From NCBI RefSeq assembly GCF_037038585.1, contig NC_092520.1:191436604-191500603 (forward strand): a stretch of 64,000 nt of DNA, given 5' to 3'. The position numbers and the translations under genes are program-made. The stretch is from Patagioenas fasciata (lineage: Eukaryota > Chordata > Aves > Columbiformes > Columbidae). Under the pieces are notes generated by a model. That model saw only the letters and a list, made by a program, of their open reading frames with translations, was not told where the DNA came from and did no database searches. Positions 13,951 through 23,909 of this stretch are shown piece by piece; positions within the stretch are counted from its first letter, which is position 1, and each line of letters begins with the position of its first letter.

Positions 13951-16900
13951 AGGAAGTTACCTGAAGAAACATAAAACCTTAAGTCCGTGTTAAACAAACT
14001 ACTATTTTGCAGATTTAAGGCTGCCTGTTTAGGAAAAAAACTTACGTTCTAATGCATGGTACAGTAGCTCAAAGTCTTCTTTTGTTTTAGGGTTCAGTCT
14101 TCGCTCATTCTCCCTTCTCAGTTTTTTTTCTTTCTCTTTTTTTTTCTGTAACTCTTCTTGTGCCTCCCATGCCAGCCTTAACCTCTTTTTTTCCCTCAGC
14201 TTTTGTACTATATTCATAGCATGCCAGCGACGGAAATATTTCTGTAATACTATTACCTATATGTGATACAACACCAAAGAATCACGAATTTAAAACAAAA
14301 CAGCATAACATTTTGTTCTTAACTGTTATTTTTTCTAGCTACTTAACTATAGTTTTTAAGATTTGTATTGTACTCAAAATAATTTAAATGCTACAAAACC
14401 AGCCTAAAGACCAGTATGCTTACTTATTTAGGTAACTGCAGGAGTTTAACTAGTGAGTACATTGTAGACACCAATTCAAATATATAAGTTAAAACATAAA
14501 TGCAACATAAAATGCAAGTACAAAATCCACCTCCCCTTAAAAAAAGTCTTTTGCAATGTATTGTTTTTCTTGTTTTCTCTCCAGCTTTGTAAGCAGAGGT
14601 TCTCATCTTCCTATCAATTTATAAATTGTTTAGATTGGGAATTTTAGACACATATTTGCAACATTTCTTTTACATTTCTAGATAGAAAAATCAACACGTA
14701 CACAGAAGATCAACTGCAATTTCTTTGTAAAAAAACAATGGATGCTACCAGTGCTGTTATGACAGAACTTAAAAAGGAAAATTATAAAATCCACCTTCCC
14801 AGGGTGTGGCTACTGAAGACATGGGAAATGTCTGTAGTGTGCTAAGGGAGGACAAGGCACAAGTTCAAGCTCCTGCCAGCTGGGTCAGCACTCGTACCAC
14901 AAGCAGTTTCATCAGGTCAATACCAGGAGCTAACAAGCCTTGCTCAGCAATAAAGGCTGTCAAGCACGAACACACACTAATACAGCTACCCTGTCTCTAG
15001 AGATATCCTAACCTAACATTTCTCCTGAATATGTATTCAGCAAGTATTTCAATACAGAACTACACTGCACCGTGCAAATCCATCAACTGGAACCAACACC
15101 ATGCTGATGTCTCTCTACTGTGCATTATAGATTACCTATGGATACATTACAGATTTCAGTACATGGCACTAATGATCACAGCAAAGCATATTGGTAGTCC
15201 TGAGGAAACAGTTACCTATTTGAGTTCCACTTCTACAAGATGCTTATTGCCCTGAGCTGATTCTGACAAAATATGAAGTCCTAACAGAAAACTTCTACCC
15301 AGAAGATTTTGACATACCTTGTCAATCGTGACAATACAATTATCCTACTTACACGCTTGGGGAATCAACTGTTTCTCCACTTAGTTAGATTCAGTCTGTC
15401 TATTTTAAGCCATCAATTTAATAACTACAGCATTTACAAAGCAGTGCCCCACCTAACATGATGCTGAGCCTACTTAATTTAGATGTGCAGCCACTGTCTA
15501 CATGGTTTTCAAAAAGCAATTTGGAATGCAAAAATGGCATGTTCTGCACAAGAAATATACAGAATCTGTCCCTGAAATCACCTGCATGAGTCAACTCAGC
15601 ACACCAGAAAAGCCCACAGACCCATTGCATGTGTATGAACAGAAGGGTTCTACCTCAATGCCAAAGCAGGCAACTTGAACACAATCCAAACAGGAACAGT
15701 TTGCAAAAGGTAACCTACCAAGTCTGTCAAAACAAACAAACAACCCCAGAAAACACAAAACACAAAAGCTGAATGCAAGTGTCCTAAATCCTAACCCAGT
15801 ACTCCACGCATCTGAGGTCATACATTAAGCATATAGCTCAGGTCCTTCCAAAGACATCATGAAGACGCCATAGGGACGAGCCTGTTTTAATCCCTAATGC
15901 TCTATATGGAAGCTTAACTGTCAATGTAAGATAGAAAATAGTAAATTGAGAATTCTTAAGAAATCACAAAGTCTCAAATGTCACTAAAAACATAGAGCAA
16001 ACACACACTTCCCCCATACCTGGAAGATTACAAAATGTGAAAATTAAACAGACATTTTGCAGTTCACTTTTAAATACCCTCTTTGAACACTTATTAAATA
16101 TTCAGTGAACCTTCATAATACTTTGCTTTACAGATAGTTTCAAAGAGGTAAGAACTTACTGCTTGCAGTCTATGTTCATGGTATTCGTCTGCTGTAATAT
16201 ACTTTCCAGGACTTATTATTTTGTCAGTCACGACTGACACATACAGGCCAACTTTACTCATCTGTGTTGATGTTGTATTGTTTGTTTGTTGTGGCTTATT
16301 TTTTTCAAAAACAGTCTGGGGGAAAAAAAATGTATGTCAGATTATTACAAAATATACAGAGATTTGTGTCATTACAATAAGTGACAAAATTAGCTATTTG
16401 TAACAAAAATCACATGACTAAAGATATTCATCCACTAAATACTTTCACTTGCACACTTATTTCTGATCTACCTCCTCATTCCTATTGGAAATAACGGTGT
16501 CAACATTCTAGTTCATTTGGCAAAGCAACATTTCAAAAAGATGCCACAAAGCCATTACCTGAGTTTCCCTACAAAATAACTGAATTCCTTTGTCAAGTCG
16601 TTTTTTGGGTATCGTTTGTGATCCTGCATTATGAAATTCCACTCCTGTTATCTTGTTCTTAAATCCACCCAGAAATGGTTTTTGATAGGTAGGTCTTTCA
16701 ATTTTTACAACTACATCTTGGAATGAATCAGAATCTGTTAAAATGGAAGTTTCAATATAGAAACATTGTTTCATTTAGTAACAGACTGAGATTAAAGCAC
16801 AATTATATATCGATACAGGTGTTAAAAACAGCATTTACCTGTTTGTACTCTAACAGTTATGACATCAGGCATATGGTAATCCTCTTGAACTGCTTTCCCA

Positions 16901-18584
16901 GGAAAATGTTCCTGATCAAGACACAATTTCTCAGGCTGGATAGTTTCATCAAGGTTAGCCGTAGCACTCCTAAGAGTTTCATTGTCCTCAATCACACTTC
17001 CTAAAAATAAAACCAAAATTAATTCCTGATCAGCTAATAATTATTTCAAGTTTACCTTGAGATGATTTTATTGAGAAACATCATAGATTTTTGAGCTGGA
17101 AAGGCAGTCTACTTGAAAGTTGAAACAGCATTATCATATACTTTTTAAACGGATATCTAACATAGTACTGTCACCATATAAAGTCACTCACATTACTATT
17201 TTTTAAAAGTTACAGTATGTAAATGTGTTTATTTTCAAATGCATAATTGCAAATCAAAATTATCCATTTGTACAGTGATTTTTTATTGAAAAATCTTACC
17301 TAAACCTGCCCCAATTAAGACCTGATCTAAGCATACAATGGCTGAATCACTGTTGTCTTTCACACAATACTTAACATTGTGGTGTTTATTTAAAGACTAT
17401 ATTCTGAACCAGACCTGTTTAACTCAAAGCTCCACAAATCTCTTATTTTTGATTTAGAGATAAAACTCTATCTGGCTTTGGCACAGAGCCCTTCCTAGGC
17501 TGCGATCGCCAGCTACCCACAGTGAGAGCGCCTGAGCTCCCAGCAAGAAGTCAGCGGTCAGCAGGTCTGTACTCCGAAGGGTCACTCACTGCGCTCACCT
17601 GCTGAATGGGATGTGCCACCTCCCACTCTGAAAACTTAAGAAAATGAGGCACTGAATTGGGAAGAGGAAGTAACACAGGACACCTAGAACGCAGGAGATG
17701 ATGGAGCGTTTTGGGGACTGTAGGAGAAAGGCATGGATAACGGAAAGGTGGTGGATAAGTTACAGGGGAATCTAAGAGAGGTAAAATAGTAAGATGATGG
17801 CTATGTTCTAGTCTAAACTGTTACTAGCCCATGTACCCACACAAAAGTTTTGCAAATGTGTGCACAAAGCACATATACATATCCACACACGTTTCTGGAA
17901 ATGAAGATCACTCTATAAAATGCCATATTAGTCTATAAATTGCTACTGCAACTTGACATGAGAATACATTCCTCACCTTTACAAGCATGTTTTGGATGAG
18001 AATTTGAGAAGTCACTTCAAGACCAAAAAACAGCAAACATGAACAGAATGAGGGTGTGTGGCATGCAAGAAGCCATAACCAAGTTGAAGAAAAAGAAACC
18101 TCTTAAAAGCCCTAATGTTCACCATTTTAATAACTTCTTTACCTGTTACTGCCCCACTTGCTGTATTCTCTGATAGTACTGAGTTTTGAGATGTTTCTTC
18201 TTCCCTTTCTGAATTTCTTACTTTAGGTAAAGTAGAACAGTTCTCATTGGTAACTGGAGATGTGCTCTCAAATGATGCTCTGAATGGGGCATCTGGCTCA
18301 AACACATCTTGTTTGTTATTTCCCGTCACTTCTGGGTTGCCTGGTCCTTCTCCAGGTCGTCCCTGCTGTGCTACACTTGACTGTTCCTGTTCCTTGACAG
18401 CTGCCTGCTGCTCACTGTCCTCCTCCGACTGCGCAGTGCCTGCTGCTCCTGAAAGCAGAGGTTCCTCTGCCAGATCCCCGTTCTCGGCCTTTCCGCCTGC
18501 TCTTTCTGAGGACGCAGATGGATGCTCTGCACCTGACCCTTCCGTTCCAACAACACGAAAGCACTTATCCGATGTATCTTCCAT
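3186..18584 (-). CDS. IQUB: IQUB, IQ motif and ubiquitin-like domain protein (3' part missing)
   Basis: IQUB anchors radial spoke 1 in motile cilia and sperm flagella and binds calmodulin (family knowledge). Eight coding exons join in phase: 18584-18143, 17000-16839, 16734-16559, 16315-16160, 14256-14046, 10416-10241, 6477-6286 and 5167-4991, followed by a ninth at 3434-3186. That makes nine coding blocks if the first is counted and 647 residues, against about 790 for the mammalian protein. All junctions have AG/GT. In order the protein has an acidic low-complexity N-terminus (1-147), the [19 protein letters not shown] block, a degenerate IQ motif (about 316-333), a basic coiled coil (331-370), a helical region with the [20 protein letters not shown] block, and a CxxC...CxxC ribbon (579-607). 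The ATG at 18584 lies three bases inside an exon that starts after TTTAG, so a non-coding first exon lies upstream. The final ~140 residues were not found in 1-3185. Introns hold repeats and low-complexity DNA only. The ubiquitin-like domain was not seen (see findings). Confidence 0.93.
3445..3463. repeat. A19 run (T tract before an IQUB acceptor)
   Basis: On the minus strand this is the polypyrimidine tract in front of the exon at 3434-3186, so it probably has a splicing role. Confidence 0.85.
4991..5167 (-). CDS. IQUB: IQUB coding exon 8
   Basis: 59 codons, acceptor TTTCAG|GAACATG and donor [32 protein letters not shown] followed by [10 protein letters not shown] is a near-invariant IQUB block. 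This exon is the strongest identifier of the gene. Confidence 0.95.
6286..6477 (-). CDS. IQUB: IQUB coding exon 7
   Basis: 64 codons ending GTGAAG|GTATGG. It encodes [20 protein letters not shown]. Three AGs lie close together at the acceptor (ATAGCTCAGAG). Only the last keeps the reading frame, so the start at 6477 is inferred from phase. Confidence 0.85.
10241..10416 (-). CDS. IQUB: IQUB coding exon 6
   Basis: 176 nt from TGTAG|TATGG to GATAAG|GTCAGT. It encodes [20 protein letters not shown] and then [19 protein letters not shown], both typical of IQUB. The first base of its first codon comes from the previous exon. Confidence 0.9.
13733..13857 (+). mobile_element. LTR-derived fragment (avian endogenous retrovirus)
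   Basis: GGTTTTGGTTAGGATAGAG, then TTGCTGAACAGTGCTTGCAC and CAAGGAC resemble a common avian LTR that begins with a GGGATAGAGTTAATTTTC-type motif. This is recognition from memory, not alignment. There is no coding potential. It lies in the IQUB intron between coding exons 5 and 6, upstream of an A tract. Confidence 0.4.
13920..13947. repeat. A28 homopolymer
   Basis: Uninterrupted run of 28 A in the intron after IQUB coding exon 5 (minus-strand sense). Confidence 0.9.
14046..14256 (-). CDS. IQUB: IQUB coding exon 5 (IQ motif, coiled coil)
   Basis: 211 nt from ATATAG|GTAATA to GAAC|GTAAGT. It starts [19 protein letters not shown], a degenerate IQ motif (LQxxxRR, lacking the final Arg), and continues as a Lys/Glu/Arg-rich coiled coil ending in [10 protein letters not shown]. 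Confidence 0.92.
16160..16315 (-). CDS. IQUB: IQUB coding exon 4
   Basis: 52 codons, acceptor CCCCCAG|ACTG and donor GCA|GTAAGT. It encodes [19 protein letters not shown], then [15 protein letters not shown], which leads into the IQ motif. Confidence 0.9.
16559..16734 (-). CDS. IQUB: IQUB coding exon 3
   Basis: 176 nt from acceptor AACAG to donor CTCAG|GTAATG. It holds [20 protein letters not shown], one of the most conserved IQUB blocks, and brings the reading frame to a codon boundary at residue 260. Confidence 0.92.
16839..17000 (-). CDS. IQUB: IQUB coding exon 2
   Basis: 54 codons in phase 1. Acceptor TTTTTAG|GAAGTG and donor ACAG|GTAAAT. It encodes the segment ending in [11 protein letters not shown], which matches the ITVxVQT strand that follows the ubiquitin-like domain in other IQUBs. 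Confidence 0.85.
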
Positions 18585-18587
18585 TTC
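18143..18587 (-). CDS. IQUB: IQUB first coding exon
   Basis: Residues 1-147 plus one base. The exon follows a TTTAG acceptor; ATG is at 18584-18582 and the donor is ACAG|GTAAAG. The sequence is rich in Glu, Ser, Gly and Gln and looks disordered, which is usual for the IQUB N-terminus. The bases are GC-richer than later exons. Confidence 0.85.
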
Positions 18588-18949
18588 CTAAAGTATCAGT
18601 TGCACATTTTTAATCTTTCTGCAAAAACAATCACAGTATCTATTTACAATTGCATAGTAGCACATTTCTACCACCAAGCATATGGATGACTTACTAACCT
18701 GAAAAGCTTTTCTCTATCTATTCCCAAACAGCCTATTTAGAGTAGCACGGGGTCTTCGCTTTCACCAAATGCAAAACATTTAACACCTTATTGCTCTTTA
18801 ACAGTGCTAATAACGCATAGCATTGACAACAGGCAGCCAGCATAACTCATATAAAGAATACGTAGAGATAAATCCCTTATATAGGTAAGAATTGACGCAG
18901 GAGTGTTACTCAGAGGCAGCACGTCTCTACGGTTTTCCCTGCTGCCACT

Positions 18950-19340
18950 GAAATGACACGGGCCGGAAGGATTCAAGCCCCTTTTCATGCAAACCGCCAG
19001 CCGGCAGGCAGCAGCTCCGCCCGGCACCAGGACAGGGCGGCCCCGGCACGTGGCGGTGGGCGGAGTGCAGGCCCGCGGTCCCGCGGGGGACAGCGGCCCT
19101 TGGCACAGGGCGCAGCGGGGCCGGAGGGGTTCGGTCGCAGTTCGGCGCACAAGTGCGCCTCTCTCCCCCGCCCCGCGCCCCGCTTGGCCCCGCAGCCGTT
19201 ACTTTCAGCCCGGGCGGCTTCTCCGGAGCGGCCTCATCTGGCGTCGGCGGCGCGTCGCGGTAGCCATAGAAACTGGGAATGGGTGGTGCCTCGCGGAGCC
19301 CGGGGCCGCAGCACCAGGAGCATGCGCAATGGGGGCACAG
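18950..19340. promoter_or_regulatory. CpG island, likely IQUB promoter
   Basis: A GC- and CpG-rich block of about 390 bp in an AT-rich neighbourhood, 370-750 bp upstream of the IQUB start codon. Because the coding exon begins at a splice acceptor, the untranslated first exon probably lies here. ORFs running through it on both strands are composition artefacts. Confidence 0.7.
19260..19273. promoter_or_regulatory. RFX X-box-like motif
   Basis: GTAGCCATAGAAAC sits in the CpG island. It fits the 14-base X-box pattern RTHNYYWTRRNRAC at every position and the vertebrate form GTNRCC-N-RGYAAC with one mismatch. RFX factors drive ciliary genes through this site, and IQUB is a ciliary gene. Confidence 0.5.
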
Positions 19341-19356
19341 GTCAGAGGGCGGGACC

Positions 19357-19640
19357 AGACTCCTTTCAGTGGTGCCCAGCGACAGGATGAGGGGCAACGG
19401 GCAGTAACTGAAGCACAGAAGGCTCCATTGGAATGTAAGAAAAAACTTCTTTACTTTGAGGGTGTCAGAGCACTGGAACAGTCTGCCCAGAGAGGTTGTG
19501 GAGTCTCCTTCTCTGGAGACATTCAAAACTCACCTGGACACATTCCTGTGCAATCTGTTCTGGGTGAACCTGCTTTAGCAGGTGGGTTGGACTAGATGAT
19601 CTCCAGAGGTCACTTCCAACCCCAACCATTCTGTGATAGG
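19357..19640 (+). mobile_element. CR1 LINE 3' end fragment
   Basis: Sense-strand tail of a CR1: the decayed ORF2 C-terminus (TTTCAGTGGTGCCCAGC, then CAGAGCACTGGAACAG and GAGGTTGTGGAGTCTCC) followed by the GGTTGGACTAGATGATCTCC 3' UTR and a terminal ATTCTGTGAT octamer. It begins directly beside the IQUB CpG island and points away from IQUB. Confidence 0.88.
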
Positions 19641-22600
19641 GCAAAAGCACAGAGACCTCCCTGGCTGCGCTTTACCCCGCCGCAGTGAGCAGAAGCACCA
19701 CAGCACCTGGGAAGGCAGCACCTGCAACAACAGCTGCTCGCTGCCTCCCTGCTGCTCTCCCGGCCCCTCTGGTGGGCACATGTGCCTCAGTGTCCCGTGT
19801 TCCTGACAACGGCCATGTCGCGAGGTGAAGATTTTACCATTTATAGTGGCATTTCTCTTTTCAGTTTATACTGCAAATAGCAGCAGAAATCACACTAATA
19901 CCCCAAACTGTTTCCTGTGTATTAGCAACAGCTGCTGTGTTGGGATGCCAAAAGCCCTGGCCCTGCAGCCCACTGCATCCTCACTGTGTGGTCTGCTCAG
20001 CCCAACAGTGCTGTTCTCCCTGAGAAGGACTGCACGTCTGCTGCAAACACTGAGGCAGTTTGAGTGGAAATTACGACACACATACCAGAACTAAAACCAT
20101 ATGAAACAGAATTTCCTGGTGTTTGAAACCATCTGAAATGGAATTTCCTGGTGTTTGATGTGTGATTTCCGATGCAATTCTTAAAAGCATTTCAGCATGC
20201 TACAGGAACACTGAGACTACGCTCACTTCACCCAACCATTTTAGAGGTGAAATACACAGTTCTGTATCACAACTCTGGGAGAATGCTGAAAAAAAGTTAT
20301 ATTTCAGCAGGCACTGACATTATATCCACACTCACTAACAATATGCCATGGACACTGTTACCATGTTTCACAGACACTGTTCGACATCTGAACATGGGCC
20401 TGCTTTCCATTAACAGGACAGAAACTTCCCATTACTGCTGTTACTGCTCTTTTTTCCAAAACTTCAATTGAACTTGAACAGGGTAGAACAGGACCAGCAG
20501 TAACTATAGATACTATGTCATTTTGTGTCACTCTGTCACTATTCTATAGTCAACTTGATTCAAAAAACTAATTTTGTTTGCAAGATGATTTTTCATTCTT
20601 TTCTGATGAAATAGCATATATGCTGTAATTTTTTTTTAAAAAAGCGGTTTTCATTCATCTCCCTTTGAACACAATCAGAAATTATGTCAAAGATTAAAAT
20701 GGTGTCCTGCTCAGAACAGAACCACTCAAAATAGGCTAAGTAGCAGAGAGAGCACGTTGACAATAACAAACCCCTCAGTACTGCCGCTGCATGGCCATCT
20801 GAGCGCTGCTTTTCTGTCTTGCAGACAGGCTGATTGTCACTCGCTTAACAACTTCAATCAGACGATCTCAAACTGTTTTAAAGAGCTACAATTTGTTAAT
20901 TCTAAGGCTTGCAGTGATTTAACTTACCATATTACAGCACACAATGATAAAATCTTTCACATCATCATGTATTTCCAACATAGTTAATGGAGAAAAATCA
21001 AGCAAAATCATTACAATCAGTCTCCAAATTATGCCTTGCTAGCATACTCATCTTAAAATAAATTATTTGTAACATAGTACTCCTAATATAGATTCTCTCT
21101 TGGCTGTAAAATATGTGTGTAGTCGTTTGTTGCTACAGTGTGAATTTAAATATCAGATACATAGTTACAGAGTAAATAGCAAGGTAAAAATTACTGTTTC
21201 TCTTCTTAGCAAAGATGTATTTTTAAATTAGGCAGGAACAAGGATGATGTGACTACATAACACTGTCTAAAAGGCATACACTGTTACACCTCAAAATTGC
21301 AATCATTTCTTTTTCCTACCTTTGTTCTCAATAACTGCTATTTAAAGTTGATGCTACAAGATAAAACTAATTAACTGAGTAATCTCGTGTAGCATAGTAA
21401 TTAATTTATGCTAAGATAATTAAATCAAATTTAACTAATGATAAAATAATGAAAATTAATAAGACATTCTGAGAATTAGATAAAAAGTTCAGAAAGCTGA
21501 GAAATCCTTAATGATTCCTAGAGCTGGCTTCAGTAGAACTTTTTTAAGACTCAAGATAACTGATTCCTAAACAAAAGCATTTGTGAAGTCTAATCCAGTG
21601 TTTTGGGTAAAGATTTAGAAAATGATCCTATTTTGAGTCACATGAAAGAAACACAGAGCAGAAAAATCATTGAGAATATAAATTAGGAAATACAGTTCTC
21701 AAAAAAATCCCCTCAAGATAGTAAACAACCTATATTAGGGTCTGTATCGAGGACATATTCCTGTCATTTGTGAGGATACTGGTATGCTTTCAATCAGTTA
21801 AACTCAGTTTTAAAAGACCAGATACAAAATTTCAGCAGCAATGGGAAAAGAGACTTCCTCTTCTCTGTAACACAACTCACAAGCTCATAGGAGCTACTGA
21901 GTCAGACAACAAATATGGCTTTAGAAGTGTAAAAAATAACAGAGCAAAAAGAGAGAGAAGCTACTGTCTCAGTTATGAAAGAGTAGAAAGAATTCCAACA
22001 CCAATTGTCACCATATCCCAGCAACTTCTCCCCTCCACCTCAAGTATTGCATGCCAATAGCATTCATACTAGACTTCAGGGCTTTTTTAATTATATCATC
22101 ACTCTTTCAAGTTTGTAATCCTTTAATATTTCTCATGTGAAAATTGTGTTTGTTGACTTCGTAGTAAACCACTTTTCTGGACTGCCACCTAGTGGCTTTC
22201 TCTCAGAAGAGACCAGCTTCTACTTTTTTCAAAACTGAAAAGGCCTTCAAAAACAGCTATTGAAGCAAAATATTCTCCACTTTTTCAGCTTTCAAAACGT
22301 AAAAATTTCTGTTATTACAGTGATAGTTGAAAAAAACAATGCTAAAGAATTTAGTGAAAATAGTTGCCAGAGTCAATACCTTAGCTATACTTACTAATTT
22401 TCTACTGTCCTATTCCCCTAACACCATGATTGTATGAAATATTATATAAAGATGTAACTAATCATTAATAATAATTGTCACAGGTAGGCCTAATGACTAC
22501 GGAAAAACACCTACGACATGTAGCTGTAATATTATGTAAATAAGGTAGTGCAGCGACACTGCCACAAACACTTAAACTGCAGATTTTTGTCATTCAGCTA

Positions 22601-23328
22601 TATTCTTACTATGAAACTTGTAAGAACTTTATTAATGGTACACAAAAAATGTGAGTAGAGGCAAACTTGCACAGTATCGTTAGATCTAGTTTGGGTATTT
22701 TTAATTGGGGCCTATAAGCTTCAATCTGTAAACAAGAGTTTTCAGAAGAAGCAGGCACTGTGTCCATGTAAATGTTTGAAAGAAACTAGCCAGATCTGTC
22801 AAGATCCACCAAATTTTTCATATTACTAAGCAATTGTCAAGGTCTGAATCAATAATATACAAATAAATCTATAGACTACACATTTACATACAAAACCTTT
22901 GTAAGACCCCAATACTACAGTTTGTACCACATGTCTTATGCTAAGTATAGTAACCTTCCTGCTAATGAAAAAACTGTTCCTGCTGTCACCTTAAGGGGTG
23001 GCCTTCCTTCTCCCCCTCAGCCCTCCCATCTTGGGCCTTCTCAGTGCTTCTGCCAGTCAACGTTTAAGTGGGCAGCAGAGTCAGCCAGTTCAAGATCAAC
23101 TCAGCTGAAACCTAAAATCCTGTTATTTTGGGTAAGCTTGGTTTTCATCACATCGGACCCCTGATCTCAGCAACTACATGACCATTAAAACACTGACAGT
23201 GGCTGGCAAAAATACACAACCAAAGCTTGGAGTGAAGGGCAGGATCACACTTTTCTACAACTTTGATTTTGATTTCAAATGGCCTGTAGTATTTGTTAAC
23301 ATACAAATACAGATTGTAAAAATAGCTC
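19641..23328. other. IQUB-NDUFA5 intergenic DNA
   Basis: A short GC-richer part (19641-19820), then AT-rich single-copy DNA. It holds the 32-bp duplication and no supportable gene. Confidence 0.6.
20094..20157. repeat. 32-bp tandem duplication
   Basis: Two copies of a 32-bp unit (AAACCATATGAAACAGAATT... and AAACCATCTGAAATGGAATT...) differing at a few bases, between IQUB and NDUFA5. Confidence 0.85.
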
Positions 23329-23525
23329 ACAATCACAGAATTATAGCATGGTTTGGGTTGGAAGGGACCTTAAAGGTCACCTAGTCCAACCCCCTGCCAT
23401 GGGCAGGGACACCTTTCACTAGACCAGGCTACTCAAAGCTCCATCCAACCTGACCTTGAACACTTCCAGGGATGGGGCATCCAGTGTCTCTGGCCAACCT
23501 GCTCCAGTGTCTCACTCAAAGCACC
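23329..23525 (-). mobile_element. CR1 LINE 3' fragment, older type
   Basis: Read on the plus strand it shows TCACAGAATTATAGCATGG, GGTTGGAAGGGACCTTAAAG and AGTCCAACCCCCTGCC, the reverse complement of a CR1 3' end. It differs from the other copies here, suggesting another subfamily. It lies just downstream of the NDUFA5 stop in the direction of transcription. Confidence 0.85.
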
Positions 23526-23807
23526 TACAGACACTCAGGACTCTGTCAATAAACACAAGGCACAAATAACCTGTTAATAATGAAATAAAACAAGAAAATA
23601 AAACAAAGGTCGTACAAGAGCTGAAAAGAATTTGCTTAAAACTATTTTCACAACAAATTGGAAACAGTCTTTAGATTGCTAAATGTAAGTGGACACTGGG
23701 ACAAAACATGTTTTTATGAACTAATCTCTTTAATTTAAAGACAATTGTCAGCAACAACAGATTAATTATTAACTTTTTTCTTTCAAGAGGTTACACCCTC
23801 TTGAAAA

Positions 23808-23909
23808 TTATATTGGCCATCTCCACTGGTCAGAAGGAGGTTCTTCAACTAGAGGCTCCCATGGTTTCCACTGTATCATTTTTCTTGCCAGGGACAGCTC
23901 ATTTTCAGC
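23808..23909 (-). CDS. NDUFA5: NDUFA5 exon 5 (stop)
   Basis: 33 codons plus TAA, acceptor TTAACAG|GCTGAA. It begins [11 protein letters not shown] and ends [12 protein letters not shown], the conserved C-terminus of NDUFA5. Confidence 0.96.
   Translation of the reverse strand, partial: AENELSLARKMIQWKPWEPLVEEPPSDQWRWPI

Noticed and set aside
17291-17392. Exon-like minus-strand stretch ending TTTAG|GTAAGA
   Set aside because: About 100 nt open, but its phase does not join the neighbouring IQUB exons and it does not resemble a ubiquitin-like domain.
18927-19595. Overlapping ORFs of 120-202 codons in both directions
   Set aside because: CpG-island composition plus the CR1 fragment explain them. 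No family resemblance.
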